From positions 310,001-374,000 of the forward strand of contig NZ_JACEHE010000004.1 of the NCBI RefSeq assembly GCF_013778455.1: a stretch of DNA of 64,000 bases. Reading direction: 5' to 3'. Both the position numbers and the translations under genes were made by a program. The notes under the pieces are model-generated. The model saw only the letters and a program-made list of their open reading frames with translations. It searched no databases and was not told the DNA's origin. Source of the stretch: Streptomyces himalayensis subsp. himalayensis (GTDB lineage: Bacteria > Actinomycetota > Actinomycetes > Streptomycetales > Streptomycetaceae). This document shows, piece by piece, positions 8,796 to 17,681 of this stretch (positions are counted from its first letter, which is position 1; every line of letters starts with the position of its first letter).

Positions 8796-11700
8796 GTGGC
8801 AAGACAGAGAAGACCGTTGCAGGTGGCCCTCGCGGCCCTGACCTCCCTCGTGGTGATGCCGCTCGCCGGCGGCACCGCGCTCGCCCAGCAGGACCCAGGC
8901 GCGGGCATCAGCGCGGTCGAGCAGAAGGCCGAGGCCAAGCTCCTCGACCAGCTCGAGGACAAGAAGAAGGTCACCTTCTGGATAGAGCTCGACAGCGACG
9001 CCGATCTCCAGGCGGCGGCCCAGGCCGAGACCAAGGACAAGATGGCCGCCGAGGTCTACGAGGCCAAGAAGCGGCACGCCAAGGAGTCCCAGGCGGACGT
9101 GGTGGAGCTGCTGAAGTCGGCGGACGTCGACTACACCTCCTTCTGGATCGACAACTCCGTGAAGGTCGTGGGCGGCGAGGAACTCCTCGGGAAGCTCGCC
9201 GAGCTCCCCGAGGTCGAGCGGATCACCGCGGACGACAAGATCACCATCGACGAACCGATCAAGGGCGACACCGAGCCCACGGTCGACGCCGTCGAGTGGA
9301 ACATCGACCGCATCAACGCCCCCAAGGTCTGGAGCGAGCTCGGGGTCCGCGGTGAGGGCATCGTCGTCGCCAACATCGACTCCGGCGTCCAGTACGACCA
9401 CGCGGCGGTCAAGAACCAGTACCGCGGCCTGAACGGCGACGGCACCTACGACCACGACTACAACTGGTTCGACCCGGCCGCCGTCTGCTCCACCGCGGTG
9501 CCCTGCGACAACAACGGCCACGGCACCCACACGATGGGCACGATGGTCGGTGACGACGGCGCCGACAACAAGATCGGCGTGGCGCCCGGCGCCAAGTGGA
9601 TCGCCGCCAAGGGCTGCGAGTCCAACTCCTGCTCCCGCACCTCCCTGCTCGCCTCCGGGCAGTGGATCGTCGCCCCCACCGACCTCACCGGCGCCAACCC
9701 GCGCCCGGACCTGGCCCCCGACGTGGTGAACAACTCCTGGGGCGCCAACACCTACGACCCCTGGTACGGAGAGGTCGTGTCCGCCTGGCGCGCCGCCGGA
9801 ATCTTCCCGGCGTTCTCCAACGGCAACGCAGGACCGTCCTGCAACACCGCCGGGTCGCCCGGCTCGTACGTGAGCAGCTACAGCTCCGGTGCGTTCGACA
9901 GCAGCAACGCCATCGCAAGCTTCTCCGCCCGGGGCTCGGGCGAGAACGGGGCGATCAAGCCGAACCTCGCAGCCCCGGGCGTCAACGTCCGCTCCAGCGT
10001 TGCCGGCGGCGGCTACGCCTCGTACAACGGCACCTCGATGGCGTCCCCGCACACCGCGGCCACCGTCGCGCTGATGTGGTCCGCGGCCCCCGCCATCGCG
10101 GGCGACATCGCCCAGACCGAGGCGCTGCTCGACGGGACCGCCATCGACGTCGACAACACCACCTGCGGCGGCACCGCGGCCGACAACAACGTCTTCGGCG
10201 AGGGACGGCTCGACGCGCTCGCAGCCGTCACCGCCACGCCGCGCGGCGCGACCGGAGGCCTGAAGGGCACGGTCACCTCCGGCGGCGAGGGTCTCGGTGG
10301 CGCGAAGGTCGTCGTGGACGGCCCGATCGACCGCACCGTCAACACCGCCGCGGACGGCACCTTCGCCCTGCCTGTGCTCTCCGTCGGCGACTACACGGTC
10401 ACCGTCACGAAGTTCGGCTACCTCAAGGGGGCCGGAGATGTGAAGATCGCCGAAGGCGAGACCGCAACCCGTGACATCGCGGTGGACCGGGCCCCGTCGG
10501 CGAAGCTCTCCGGAACCGTCACCTCGCACACGGGCCCCGTGGCCGGCGCCACCGTCACCGTGAAGGACACCCCCCTGACCGCCACGGCGGACGACAAGGG
10601 CCACTACGAGGTCACCCTGCCGCTGGGTGAGTACGACCTGGCCGCGTCCGGCCCCTCCAAGTGCACCACCGAGGGCGCGGCGCAGGCCGCGGTGACCGCT
10701 GACACCACCGCGGACATCGCCCTGCCGGACGTCGTCGACACCTTCGGGTACGCGTGCGTGGCCGCCAAGGACGACTACGTCGCGGGCACGGACAAGACGA
10801 CGCTCTCCGGCGACACCGCGACCCTCGCCGTCAGCCTGCCCTTCCCGGTCCCGCTGTACGGCAAGACCTACACGTCCGGGTGGGTCAGCACCAACGGTGC
10901 CCTGATGTTCGCCTCCAGCTCCACCACGGGCACCAACAACACCATCCCGCGCACGACCACACCCAACGCGGCGCTCTACCCGTTCTGGGACGACCTGGTC
11001 GTGAACGCGAGCACCGCGGGCGTCCACACCGGTGTCATCGGCACCGCCCCGCACCGCTCGTTCGTCGTCGAGTGGCGCAACGTGGCCCACTACTCGGCTC
11101 AGTCCGAGCCGTTCTCCTTCTCCGCCGTGATCGGTGAGGACGGCAAGATCTCCTACCACTACAAGGACATGTCGGGGATCAGCTACGAGTCGGGCTCCAG
11201 CGCCACAGTCGGTGCGGAGAACGCCACGGGCACCGACGGCTTCCAGTACTCCTACAACACGGGCGGCACCCTCTCCGACGGTCTCGGTATCGACTTCCGT
11301 ACGACCAAGACCGGTGTGGTGCGCGGCTCCGTGCTCGACGCCAACGACGAGAAGGCCGTCGAGGGCGCCACGGTCACCGTCGGCACGGGCAGCACGGCCG
11401 TCACCGCCACCACCGGGGCGGACGGCTCCTACGTGGCCCAGGCCCCCGCCGGCGAGACCTCGGTGAAGCTCACCGCTCCCGCGTACCAGCCGGTCGAGAA
11501 GGCCGTGAAGCTGGCGGCGGGCGGCGTCGAGTCGGTCTCCGACTCCCTGAAGACGGGCAAGGTCGCGGTCTCCAAGGAGCAGTACGAGATCATCGTCCCC
11601 GAGGGCGAGAAGCGCGAGCGTGGCTTCGACCTCTCCAACTCCGGCTCCGCGACCGCCTTCACGGTCACCGAGGACGCTTCATGGCTGTCGGTCAGCCTGA

Positions 11701-12341
11701 CCGACGGAAACCTCGACGCGGGTACGGATACCTCCGGCACGCTCTCCGTCGACACGGCCGGACACGAGCCGGGCGAGGTGCTCACCGCCGACGTCCAGGT
11801 GAAGTCCGACAGCGGCCGCGCACCGGTGGTCACCGTGCCGGTGAAGGTCGTCGTGCCGCGCTACCAGGCGGCGCTCGACACGGGCGCCTCGGGCGAGGGA
11901 GTCGTGGACGCTCTCGGCGACACCTGGCAGGCGGACCAGGAGTACACCGAAGGCTCCTTCGGCTTCCAGGGCACGTCGAGCACCAGGTCGACGACCGACG
12001 CCATCGCCGGCACCGACGAGCCGGAGCTCTTCCAGAACGCACGGGAGGGCATGTACGAGTACCGGTTCGACAACGTGCCCGACGGCGTCTACACGGTGGA
12101 GCTCGACTTCGCCGAGCTGTCGACCACCAAGCCGACCAAGCGCGTCTTCGACGTCCTCGCCGAGGGCACCGAGGTGGTGTCGTCCCTCGACATCGCGCTC
12201 GAGGCCGGCACCTACAAGGCGGTGAAGCGCACGGTCACCGTCACCGTCACCGACGGCGTGCTCGACGTGCGGTTCGTGGCGACCGCCGGCAAGCCGCTCG
12301 TCAACGCGATCCGCGTCACCGACCGGCCTGACAAGGCCTGA
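8796..12341 (+). CDS. Secreted multi-domain subtilisin-like serine protease (S8)
   Basis: A 1181-residue exported protease starting at GTG with an AAGGAG site. The signal peptide ends near residue 30 (GGTALAQQ). An I9-type propeptide spans about 40-155. The S8 catalytic domain spans about 165-480 with Asp195 (NIDSGV), His242 (NGHGTH) and Ser414 (NGTSMASPH). Beyond it are two CarboxypepD-regulatory-like beta domains (about 485-640), a region at 640-830 with SGWVSTNGALMF, a third regulatory-like domain (about 835-910), and a C-terminal malectin-like beta module (about 1015-1175). It should be released or cell-wall associated, where the extra modules may bind substrate or glycans. It stands alone, followed by a hairpin terminator and tandem repeats. 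Family assignment is firm; substrate unknown. Confidence 0.93.
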   Translation: MARQRRPLQVALAALTSLVVMPLAGGTALAQQDPGAGISAVEQKAEAKLLDQLEDKKKVTFWIELDSDADLQAAAQAETKDKMAAEVYEAKKRHAKESQADVVELLKSADVDYTSFWIDNSVKVVGGEELLGKLAELPEVERITADDKITIDEPIKGDTEPTVDAVEWNIDRINAPKVWSELGVRGEGIVVANIDSGVQYDHAAVKNQYRGLNGDGTYDHDYNWFDPAAVCSTAVPCDNNGHGTHTMGTMVGDDGADNKIGVAPGAKWIAAKGCESNSCSRTSLLASGQWIVAPTDLTGANPRPDLAPDVVNNSWGANTYDPWYGEVVSAWRAAGIFPAFSNGNAGPSCNTAGSPGSYVSSYSSGAFDSSNAIASFSARGSGENGAIKPNLAAPGVNVRSSVAGGGYASYNGTSMASPHTAATVALMWSAAPAIAGDIAQTEALLDGTAIDVDNTTCGGTAADNNVFGEGRLDALAAVTATPRGATGGLKGTVTSGGEGLGGAKVVVDGPIDRTVNTAADGTFALPVLSVGDYTVTVTKFGYLKGAGDVKIAEGETATRDIAVDRAPSAKLSGTVTSHTGPVAGATVTVKDTPLTATADDKGHYEVTLPLGEYDLAASGPSKCTTEGAAQAAVTADTTADIALPDVVDTFGYACVAAKDDYVAGTDKTTLSGDTATLAVSLPFPVPLYGKTYTSGWVSTNGALMFASSSTTGTNNTIPRTTTPNAALYPFWDDLVVNASTAGVHTGVIGTAPHRSFVVEWRNVAHYSAQSEPFSFSAVIGEDGKISYHYKDMSGISYESGSSATVGAENATGTDGFQYSYNTGGTLSDGLGIDFRTTKTGVVRGSVLDANDEKAVEGATVTVGTGSTAVTATTGADGSYVAQAPAGETSVKLTAPAYQPVEKAVKLAAGGVESVSDSLKTGKVAVSKEQYEIIVPEGEKRERGFDLSNSGSATAFTVTEDASWLSVSLTDGNLDAGTDTSGTLSVDTAGHEPGEVLTADVQVKSDSGRAPVVTVPVKVVVPRYQAALDTGASGEGVVDALGDTWQADQEYTEGSFGFQGTSSTRSTTDAIAGTDEPELFQNAREGMYEYRFDNVPDGVYTVELDFAELSTTKPTKRVFDVLAEGTEVVSSLDIALEAGTYKAVKRTVTVTVTDGVLDVRFVATAGKPLVNAIRVTDRPDKA

Positions 12342-12380
12342 CGGGACGACAGAAAGGCCTGCCGGACGATCAGAAAGGCC
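12333..12380 (+). repeat. 21-base tandem repeat across the protease stop codon
   Basis: Copies of AAGGCCTGnCGGRACGAnCAGA begin at 12333 and 12354, with a third partial copy at 12375, giving an exact 21-base period. The first copy includes the last codons and the TGA of the subtilase gene. Confidence 0.7.
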
Positions 12381-12387
12381 GACGAAA

Positions 12388-12419
12388 GGGCCTGTCCCGC
12401 CGTAGGGCGGGGCGGGCCC
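12388..12419. terminator. Strong hairpin between convergent genes
   Basis: The arms GGGCCTGTCCCGCC (12388-12401) and GGGCGGGGCGGGCCC (12405-12419) pair with two wobble pairs and a 3-4 base loop. It lies 46 bases after the subtilase stop and downstream of the convergent minus-strand gene, so it can serve both. Confidence 0.7.
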
Positions 12420-12467
12420 CTCGTCGTTCCACTCCGAAGGGCGGGGCAGGCCCCCTCGTGCCTCGTA

Positions 12468-13835
12468 TCAGGCTTTGGGCGCCGCGGTGGGGCGGACGGC
12501 AGCCCGGACCTCGCCCCGGCGCTGAACCCGCCCGGCGAGCAGGCCACCCAGAAAGCCGCCGACGAACCCCCACAGCAGGGCGAAGCCGAGCGCGGTCCAC
12601 AGCCGGGGGCGCAGCGACACCTCTCCGGACAGGCCTCCGCCGAGGTCGCCGAAGCCCAGGACCGACAGGGCGAAGTGCGCCGAGACCCGCGCGACGAGAC
12701 AGATGGTGAGCACGGTCAGTGCGAGCGCCACCGCCATGTGCACGGCATGCCGCCAGGCCCGCAGACGGGCCGGTGACCGCACCGCCATCAGAAAGGCGCA
12801 GGCCAGGACGAGGATCCCGGCGAGAACCGCGAGCCACCACCAGCGGCCGTCGACATCCGTGAGGCTGCGCAGACTGAGGGGCGAATCGTCCGCATCGCGC
12901 AGTACGGTGTCCAGCGCCTGCGGCATCGGAAGGTCGAAGGGCTGCCCTTCGACTCTGCCTTCCCAGGAGGTGCCGAGACCGATGGTGAGGGCGAGCCACG
13001 TCAGGTTCGGCAGGCAGAGCAGGAGCACGGCGAGCTTGCCGGCGGCACCTCCTTGGATCGCCGCCGAGAGCAGCCCGATGACCGCTCCCCCCGCAACCCA
13101 CACCAGGAGCAGCACGACCATGGTGAACGCGGCCGGCCGTACCGACTCCTGGAAGCGCACGAGATGCGCCGGAAGGGGCGCCCTGCGGGACACCAGCAGC
13201 GTCAGTACGAAGAGGCCGACGAGCCACAGCAGTCCGAAGAGGAGCGTGACGGGCAGATCCGTCTCGAAACCGATCCTGGGGGAGACGTCCAGTAGGTCAC
13301 CGAGCTCGCTGAGCGTCTCGCTCCCCGCCGGCACGGCGAACGTCGCACGCGCCAGGAGCGACAGGCCGATCAGGGCCAGGGCCCACAGGACCGCGAGACG
13401 GCCCGCCCACCCCGCCAGCTCGCGGGAGCCGGCGACGGCCCGGTGACGCAACGGCCGGAGGATTCCGGCGGCGATCACCAGGGCCCCGGCGAGCGTCACC
13501 GACAGCGGGATCACGGACAGCTCCGCACGCGTCTCGGCGAGCGCGCCGGCGTCACCCGAGAAACGGACGGAGCCGCCGACCGCCATCACGACGACGGCCG
13601 CGACGACACGGGGGAACGCCGCACCCGGAAGGCCGGCCGCCCCGGCGGCCCACAGGCCGAGGGCGGCGACGACGGCCATGACGAGGAGCCCGGCGAGCAC
13701 CACCGCAAGGGCCTCGAGCCAGCCGTGACGCGCCTGCCGGTGGTGGGAGGCGCTCCTCGGCTGGTGGGAGGCGATCCCGCGCTGGTGGGAGTCATGCTGA
13801 GCGCCTGCCCGGTCGGGCGGTGTCTTGCGGCTCAC
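12468..13835 (-). CDS. Polytopic membrane protein, streptophobe-like
   Basis: A 455-residue protein read from GTG 13835. After a polar, His/Arg/Ser-rich N-terminal 40 residues come about ten hydrophobic segments, the first at about 43-65 (LEALAVVLAGLLVMAVVAAL), spread over the whole length. A longer soluble stretch at about 290-320 carries SWEGRVEGQPFDLPMPQAL. The C-terminus is short and basic. The overall look matches the streptophobe family of very hydrophobic Streptomyces proteins, whose function is not known. No catalytic or transport motif is visible. It is divergent from the DUF6777-like gene at 14251 with about 415 bases between them and converges on the subtilase. Gene reality is well supported by hydrophobicity and codon use; the family name is from memory. 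Confidence 0.7.
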   Translation of the reverse strand: MSRKTPPDRAGAQHDSHQRGIASHQPRSASHHRQARHGWLEALAVVLAGLLVMAVVAALGLWAAGAAGLPGAAFPRVVAAVVVMAVGGSVRFSGDAGALAETRAELSVIPLSVTLAGALVIAAGILRPLRHRAVAGSRELAGWAGRLAVLWALALIGLSLLARATFAVPAGSETLSELGDLLDVSPRIGFETDLPVTLLFGLLWLVGLFVLTLLVSRRAPLPAHLVRFQESVRPAAFTMVVLLLVWVAGGAVIGLLSAAIQGGAAGKLAVLLLCLPNLTWLALTIGLGTSWEGRVEGQPFDLPMPQALDTVLRDADDSPLSLRSLTDVDGRWWWLAVLAGILVLACAFLMAVRSPARLRAWRHAVHMAVALALTVLTICLVARVSAHFALSVLGFGDLGGGLSGEVSLRPRLWTALGFALLWGFVGGFLGGLLAGRVQRRGEVRAAVRPTAAPKA

Positions 13836-14250
13836 CCTGTCACGCTAAGCAGCACGTGGCCGACCCGCCCCTCGGGAGAGCCGACCGCGTCGACTTGCGG
13901 GCCGAGCAGAGGCCGACTTGCGGGCCGCGCAGAGCGAGAGCACACAATGGAAAGCAGAGGGAAGAGTGACGCATGGCCGCACGGCCGCATGTGTCGCCGG
14001 CTTCCTCGGCCCGGTTGATCGGCCGGCTTTCTGGGCCGGAATCCGTGCCGCAGGACCTCTGCTGCGGAGGACCGTTCCCCTCCTCGGGACGCTTCCGCCT
14101 CGGGACGCTCCCGTCGCGAGCCCTTGCGCCGTGAACTGCCGCCGTCCCGCCGCGGGAACTCCGCAGGCCGTACACGGCCTGAAGAACCGCAGGCCCCCAA
14201 GCAGCTCCGAAGCAGCTCCGCAGTAGCTCTCAAGCAGGGAAGACGAGCTC
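13836..14250. other. Divergent intergenic region, 415 bases
   Basis: Lies between the streptophobe-like gene and the first DUF6777-like gene, which point away from each other. It contains a duplicated CGACTTGCGGGCCGnGCAGAG motif (13889 and 13914). GC content is lower around 13925-13990. I see no coding sequence and no clear promoter boxes. Confidence 0.3.
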
Positions 14251-15897
14251 GTGAGCGTCGAACCGCCGCCGTCCGAGCGCCCCACCGGACCCCCCGCAGG
14301 ACCCCCGTCAGGCCCGCTCTCGGGCCCCTCGCAACGGCATCGCACACCGCCGCCGCCGAGCGGTGGCCGACCCCCCGGTGAGCCGCCGGGCGGAGGAGGC
14401 CGGGGCCGCGGCCGTGGGGGCGGCGCCGGCGAAGGACCCCAGCGCCCCTGGTGGAAGTCCGTGCCCCAGGTAGCGGCCATCGCTGCCGCGATCGTGGCAG
14501 CGGTGGCCCTGATCGTCACCTTCACCCGGCCCGACGGCACGTCGAACCAGCAGCAGGGTGAGATCTTCCTCCAGTCCGCCGCGAGCTCCGGGCCGGACCC
14601 GTTCACGGAGTCGACGGCTCGGGAGACCACCCCGCCGCCGTCGACGCCCTCGCCGACCAGTACGCCGACGGGGACGGGCAACGTGGCCCAGGGCGTGGAC
14701 GGGCATGCCCCCGGCCTCTACGGGGGTACGCGGAACGTGGCGAGCTGTGACGTCGAGAAGCAGATCAAAGTACTCAACGCGGATCCGGCGAAGAACAAGG
14801 CCTTCGCCTCCGCGTTGGGCATCCAGCCCGCCAACGTCCCGTCCTATCTGCGGGGGCTCACACCCGTGCAGCTCAGGGCCGACACCCGTGTCACCAACCA
14901 CGGCTACCGGAACGGCTCCGCCACCAGTTATCAGGCGGTTCTGCAGGCCGGCACCGCAGTCCTGGTCGACGACCGCGGCGTACCGCGGGTGCGCTGCGCG
15001 TGTGGCAACCCGCTCAAGCCGCCGGTCGCGAAGCAGGCCGATCCCAAACGCACCGGGGACGCGTGGCCCGGCTACCAGCCGACGAACACCGTCGTCGTGG
15101 TGCCCGCGCCCAAACCGGTGAAGGAGTTCGTCGTCCACGACCCGGAAAACGACGAGTGGTTCGCCCGGAAGAAGGGGGACAAGTCGGGGTCGCAGGACAA
15201 GAAGACCGAGCCGCCGCCGAAGACCGCGTTCCCGCCGGGGAAGGACGGCGAAGAACCGAAGCCTGACGAGCAGAAGCCGAAGCAGGAGGAGGAGCAGAAG
15301 CGGCCTGAGGAGGAGCCGAAGAAGGACGGGGAGGAGGAGCCGAAGGAGGACAGGGAGGAGCCGAAGGAGGAGCCGAAGAAGGACGGGGAGGAGGAGCCGA
15401 AGGAGGACAGGGAGGAGCCGAAGGAGGAGCCGAAGGAGGACAGGGAGGAGCCGAAGGACGAGCCGAAGGAGGACAGGGAGGAGCCGAAGGACGAGCCGAA
15501 GGAGGACAGGGAGGAGCCGAAGAAGGACAGGGAGGAGGGGCCGGTGGAGCCTCCGATGACGGAGGGGCCGGTGGAGCCTCCGATGACGGAGGGGCCGGTG
15601 GAGCCTCCGATGACGGAGGGGCCGGTGGAGCCTCCGATGACGGAGGAGCCGGTGGAGCCACCGAAGACGGAGGAGCCGGTGGAGCCACCGAAGACGGAGG
15701 AGCCGGTGGAGCCTCCCAAGACGGAGGAGCCGGTGGAGCCACCGAAGCCGGAGGAGCCCGCGGAGCCTCCGCCCGCGGAGCCTCCGGGCGGCGACGGAGA
15801 CGGCGGCGATGGCGGCGACGGCGGTGACGGGGGCGGCGACGGCGGTGACGGGGGCGGTGACGGCGGCGGCGATGGCGGTGGCGGCGGCGAGGGCTAG
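14251..15897 (+). CDS. DUF6777-like membrane-anchored protein A, Lys/Glu/Pro tail
   Basis: A 548-residue protein starting at GTG. It has a Pro/Gly-rich cytosolic head (1-65), a membrane helix at about 71-92 and then a conserved extracellular domain at about 102-310, beginning EIFLQSAASSGPDPFTESTA and containing TRNVASCDVEKQI, LTPVQLRADTRVTNHGYR, and VRCACGNPL with Cys166, Cys249 and Cys251. I recognise the domain as DUF6777-like; function unknown. The tail (about 320-548) is repetitive: first EEPKED/EEPKKD blocks, then about eight PVEPPxTEE units, then a Gly/Asp run. It resembles a cell-wall-spanning spacer. A paralogue with the same domain and a Ser/Pro/Glu tail is encoded at 22281. Topology (cytosolic head, outer domain, wall-reaching tail) is inferred. 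Confidence 0.8.
   Translation: MSVEPPPSERPTGPPAGPPSGPLSGPSQRHRTPPPPSGGRPPGEPPGGGGRGRGRGGGAGEGPQRPWWKSVPQVAAIAAAIVAAVALIVTFTRPDGTSNQQQGEIFLQSAASSGPDPFTESTARETTPPPSTPSPTSTPTGTGNVAQGVDGHAPGLYGGTRNVASCDVEKQIKVLNADPAKNKAFASALGIQPANVPSYLRGLTPVQLRADTRVTNHGYRNGSATSYQAVLQAGTAVLVDDRGVPRVRCACGNPLKPPVAKQADPKRTGDAWPGYQPTNTVVVVPAPKPVKEFVVHDPENDEWFARKKGDKSGSQDKKTEPPPKTAFPPGKDGEEPKPDEQKPKQEEEQKRPEEEPKKDGEEEPKEDREEPKEEPKKDGEEEPKEDREEPKEEPKEDREEPKDEPKEDREEPKDEPKEDREEPKKDREEGPVEPPMTEGPVEPPMTEGPVEPPMTEGPVEPPMTEEPVEPPKTEEPVEPPKTEEPVEPPKTEEPVEPPKPEEPAEPPPAEPPGGDGDGGDGGDGGDGGGDGGDGGGDGGGDGGGGGEG
15250..15540 (+). repeat. Purine-rich Lys/Glu/Pro-coding repeat
   Basis: About 290 bases in which the plus strand is overwhelmingly A/G, built from imperfect copies of GAGGAGCCGAAGGAGGACAG and shorter variants. 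It encodes the EEPKED repeats of protein A. Copy number probably varies by slippage. Confidence 0.8.
15541..15760 (+). repeat. 27-base repeat coding PVEPPxTEE units
   Basis: About eight 27-base units centred on CCGGTGGAGCCTCCGATGAC. Early copies are near identical (ATGACG) and later ones carry AAGACG or AAGCCG, so the array shows gradual divergence toward its 3' end. Confidence 0.85.
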
Positions 15898-16067
15898 GCA
15901 CTCGAAGGTGCGCTCGGTCCACCCGAACGTGCGGCTCGGTCCTGCGGCGGCCCGACGGGGACCCGCCACGGCTGCCGAGGAACCCACGTATGCGCGCCCG
16001 GATGCGAGCCGCGCGTGGGGCGGTGAACCTGGAGTGGTGGGGGGCCATCTCCGAAAGAGGATCAGCC

Positions 16068-16265
16068 ATGTCCATGATGGACAAGATCAAGCAGATGCTG
16101 AAGGGCCGCGAGAGCCAGGTCGACCGGGCCGTCGACAAGTCGGGTGACTTCATCGACGACAAGACCCAGGGCAAGTACAAGGGTCAGGTCGACGCGGCCC
16201 AGGAAAGGCTCAAGGACGAGTTCGGCACGGGCCGGGACCAGCAGCAGCCGCCGCCCCAGAGCTGA
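16068..16265 (+). CDS. Small MT0933-type antitoxin-like protein
   Basis: A 65-residue, highly charged protein: MSMMDKIKQMLKGRES at the start, then VDKSGDFIDDKTQGKYKGQVDAAQERLKD, ending in a Gln/Pro tail. This is the pattern of the MT0933/Rv0909 antitoxin family, common in actinobacteria. ATG 16068 has an AGAGG site 7-12 bases upstream, so I prefer it to the longer reading from 15990. No toxin gene is adjacent on either side; many actinobacterial members of this family are also solitary, and a general DNA- or envelope-stress role is possible. It is probably a soluble cytosolic helical protein. A perfect 14-base-pair hairpin 86 bases downstream ends the unit. Confidence 0.72.
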   Translation: MSMMDKIKQMLKGRESQVDRAVDKSGDFIDDKTQGKYKGQVDAAQERLKDEFGTGRDQQQPPPQS

Positions 16266-16350
16266 CGGTCACCGGGGAGCCTGCGGGCGGCGTCTGTACG
16301 AACCGACGTCGAGTTCGACGGCGAGCGCCCGCCGACCTGTCGGCCTGACC

Positions 16351-16386
16351 CGCCCCAGGGGCGCGTAGCTGTGCGCCCCTGGGGCG
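16351..16386 (+). terminator. Perfect 14-base-pair hairpin
   Basis: CGCCCCAGGGGCGC (16351-16364), loop of 8, then its exact complement at 16373-16386. Downstream of the antitoxin-like gene. Confidence 0.75.
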
Positions 16387-16474
16387 GCGATCTTCTCCCT
16401 GTTCGTCGGTGACCGCTGGGGACACCTCCTCGGCCGCGCGCGGGGACATCCCGCCGGTGCCTTCGCAGATCAGA

Positions 16475-16505
16475 GGCCGCTTCCGCTGTGCGGAGGCGGC
16501 CTTTT
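16475..16505 (+). terminator. Intrinsic terminator with U-tract
   Basis: GGCCGCTTCCGC (16475-16486), a 3-base loop, GCGGAGGCGGCC (16490-16501), then TTTT. A classical factor-independent terminator, second in line after the antitoxin-like gene. Confidence 0.8.
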
Positions 16506-16629
16506 CGCGGGCTTTTACCCGCAGTCCCCCGCTCCGTCAAGTCCCGATTCCTCGGAACATGACCATGCCCTGCGATTCCGGCCTAATTGAAGCGCGGGCC
16601 CCCAAACGAAAAGGGTCGGCACATCGCAG

Positions 16630-16649
16630 GGGAATCGGTGAGGATTCCC
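16630..16649. promoter_or_regulatory. Inverted repeat, possible operator
   Basis: GGGAATC, a 6-base spacer and GATTCCC, about 120 bases upstream of the Gly/Asn-rich secreted protein gene. The spacing and arm length suit a dimeric regulator; which one is unknown. Confidence 0.35.
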
Positions 16650-16771
16650 TTCCTTATCGAAAAGGCCGGTTTTTCCGGCAGAGCGGTCCCGGGTCGGAGC
16701 GGATCCTTTGGTCATCATCCCTGACTTCCCGAGGGTCGCAGAATCCTCTTCATGTTAAAAGGAGAAAAGAC

Positions 16772-17458
16772 ATGGTTCATATTCTTCATTCACACGACGA
16801 CGCCCGGCCGAAGCGGCGGGGGCGCCGCCTCGCGACAGTCGTCGCCTCGGCCGCTCTCATCACCGGGGGTGTCGTCCTTCCGGCATCCTCCGCCTTCGCG
16901 GACGGTGGTGCTGGCGGCGCTGGTGGTGCCGGCGGCGTCAGCGTCAACGGTCCTGGTGGTGCCGGCGGTTCCGGGGGCGCGGGTGGCGGCAGCGTCAACG
17001 GCAAGGGTGGTACCGGTGGTACCGGTGGTACCGGCGGCGGCAGCGTGAACGGCCCCGGTGGTGCCGGCGGTTCCGGGGGCTCCGGTGGCGGCAGCGTCAA
17101 CGGTCCTGGTGGTACCGGCGGAACTGGTGGCACCGGCGGCACCAGCGTCAACGGCCCCGGAGGCGGCGGTGGCGGTGGCGGTGGCGGCGGCGGAAGCGTC
17201 ACCGGCTCCGGTGGTACGGGTGGCTCCGGCGGTCAGGGTGGCAACAGCACCAACGGCAACGCGGGTGGCGGCGGCAACGGTGGTGGCGGCGGCAGCAGCA
17301 CCACGGGTTCCGGTGGTACGGGTGGCGCCGGCGGTCAGGGCGGCAACAGCACCAACGGCAACGGTGGCAACGGTGGCTCCGGTGGCCCCGGTGGCGGCAG
17401 CGTCACTGGTCCGGCCGGTGCCGGTGGTGCCGCCGGCGCCGGAGGCACTGGGGCCTGA
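16772..17458 (+). CDS. Secreted Gly/Asn-rich repeat protein
   Basis: A 228-residue protein from ATG 16772 with a strong AAAAGGAG site. The N-terminus has a basic region (RPKRRGRRL) and a hydrophobic core, with likely signal peptidase cleavage after AFA near residue 43. The whole mature part is about ten imperfect units of 14-19 residues, each a GGxGGxGG run followed by SVNG or a variant (SVNGPGG, SVNGKGG, SVTGSGG, STNGNGG). No aromatic or Cys residues are present in the mature chain. It has no membrane anchor, sortase motif or lipobox, so it should be released or held by interactions at the surface. The composition recalls glycine-rich surface or silk-like proteins; homology cannot be claimed. 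It is first of three adjacent secreted repeat proteins. Confidence 0.75.
   Translation: MVHILHSHDDARPKRRGRRLATVVASAALITGGVVLPASSAFADGGAGGAGGAGGVSVNGPGGAGGSGGAGGGSVNGKGGTGGTGGTGGGSVNGPGGAGGSGGSGGGSVNGPGGTGGTGGTGGTSVNGPGGGGGGGGGGGGSVTGSGGTGGSGGQGGNSTNGNAGGGGNGGGGGSSTTGSGGTGGAGGQGGNSTNGNGGNGGSGGPGGGSVTGPAGAGGAAGAGGTGA
16905..17450 (+). repeat. Degenerate 42-57-base repeat of the Gly-rich gene
   Basis: Units rich in GGTGGTnCCGGCGG followed by AGCGTCAACGG. The repeat is visible in DNA as well as protein, with third-position drift between copies. Confidence 0.7.
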
Positions 17459-17681
17459 CGGCCACACCCGGCGGCCCTCACATGTGTGGCGGCGGCCCCC
17501 ACGTCCCGCGGCGCTCGGGGCCGCCGAGCCGCTCATCGCGGCGGGGTGGAGGTCTTCGGCGACCTTCACCCCCCGCCCCCGACTTCCCTCTCGTTACTCG
17601 TGATCGGCTCGGTCGGCCGACACGGTATCCGGGCCCAGCGCTCACAGAGGACGCCCTCGTCATGGAAACGGAGAAACCCCA

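Larger units (their letters stand above)
16266..16771 (+). other. 506-base intergenic stretch with two terminators and a promoter zone
   Basis: No gene seen. Two hairpins lie at 16351-16386 and 16475-16505. Downstream of these the composition falls in GC, with runs such as AAACGAAAAGGG and TTTTTCC, as expected for a promoter and leader of the secreted protein at 16772. An inverted repeat, GGGAATC-N6-GATTCCC, sits at 16630-16649. The ribosome binding site AAAAGGAG is just before ATG 16772. Confidence 0.55.

Noticed and set aside
14308..15987. Long minus-strand frame opposite protein A
   Set aside because: Leu/Arg-repeat translation of the purine-rich tract; no start context, and the plus-strand protein has a paralogue.
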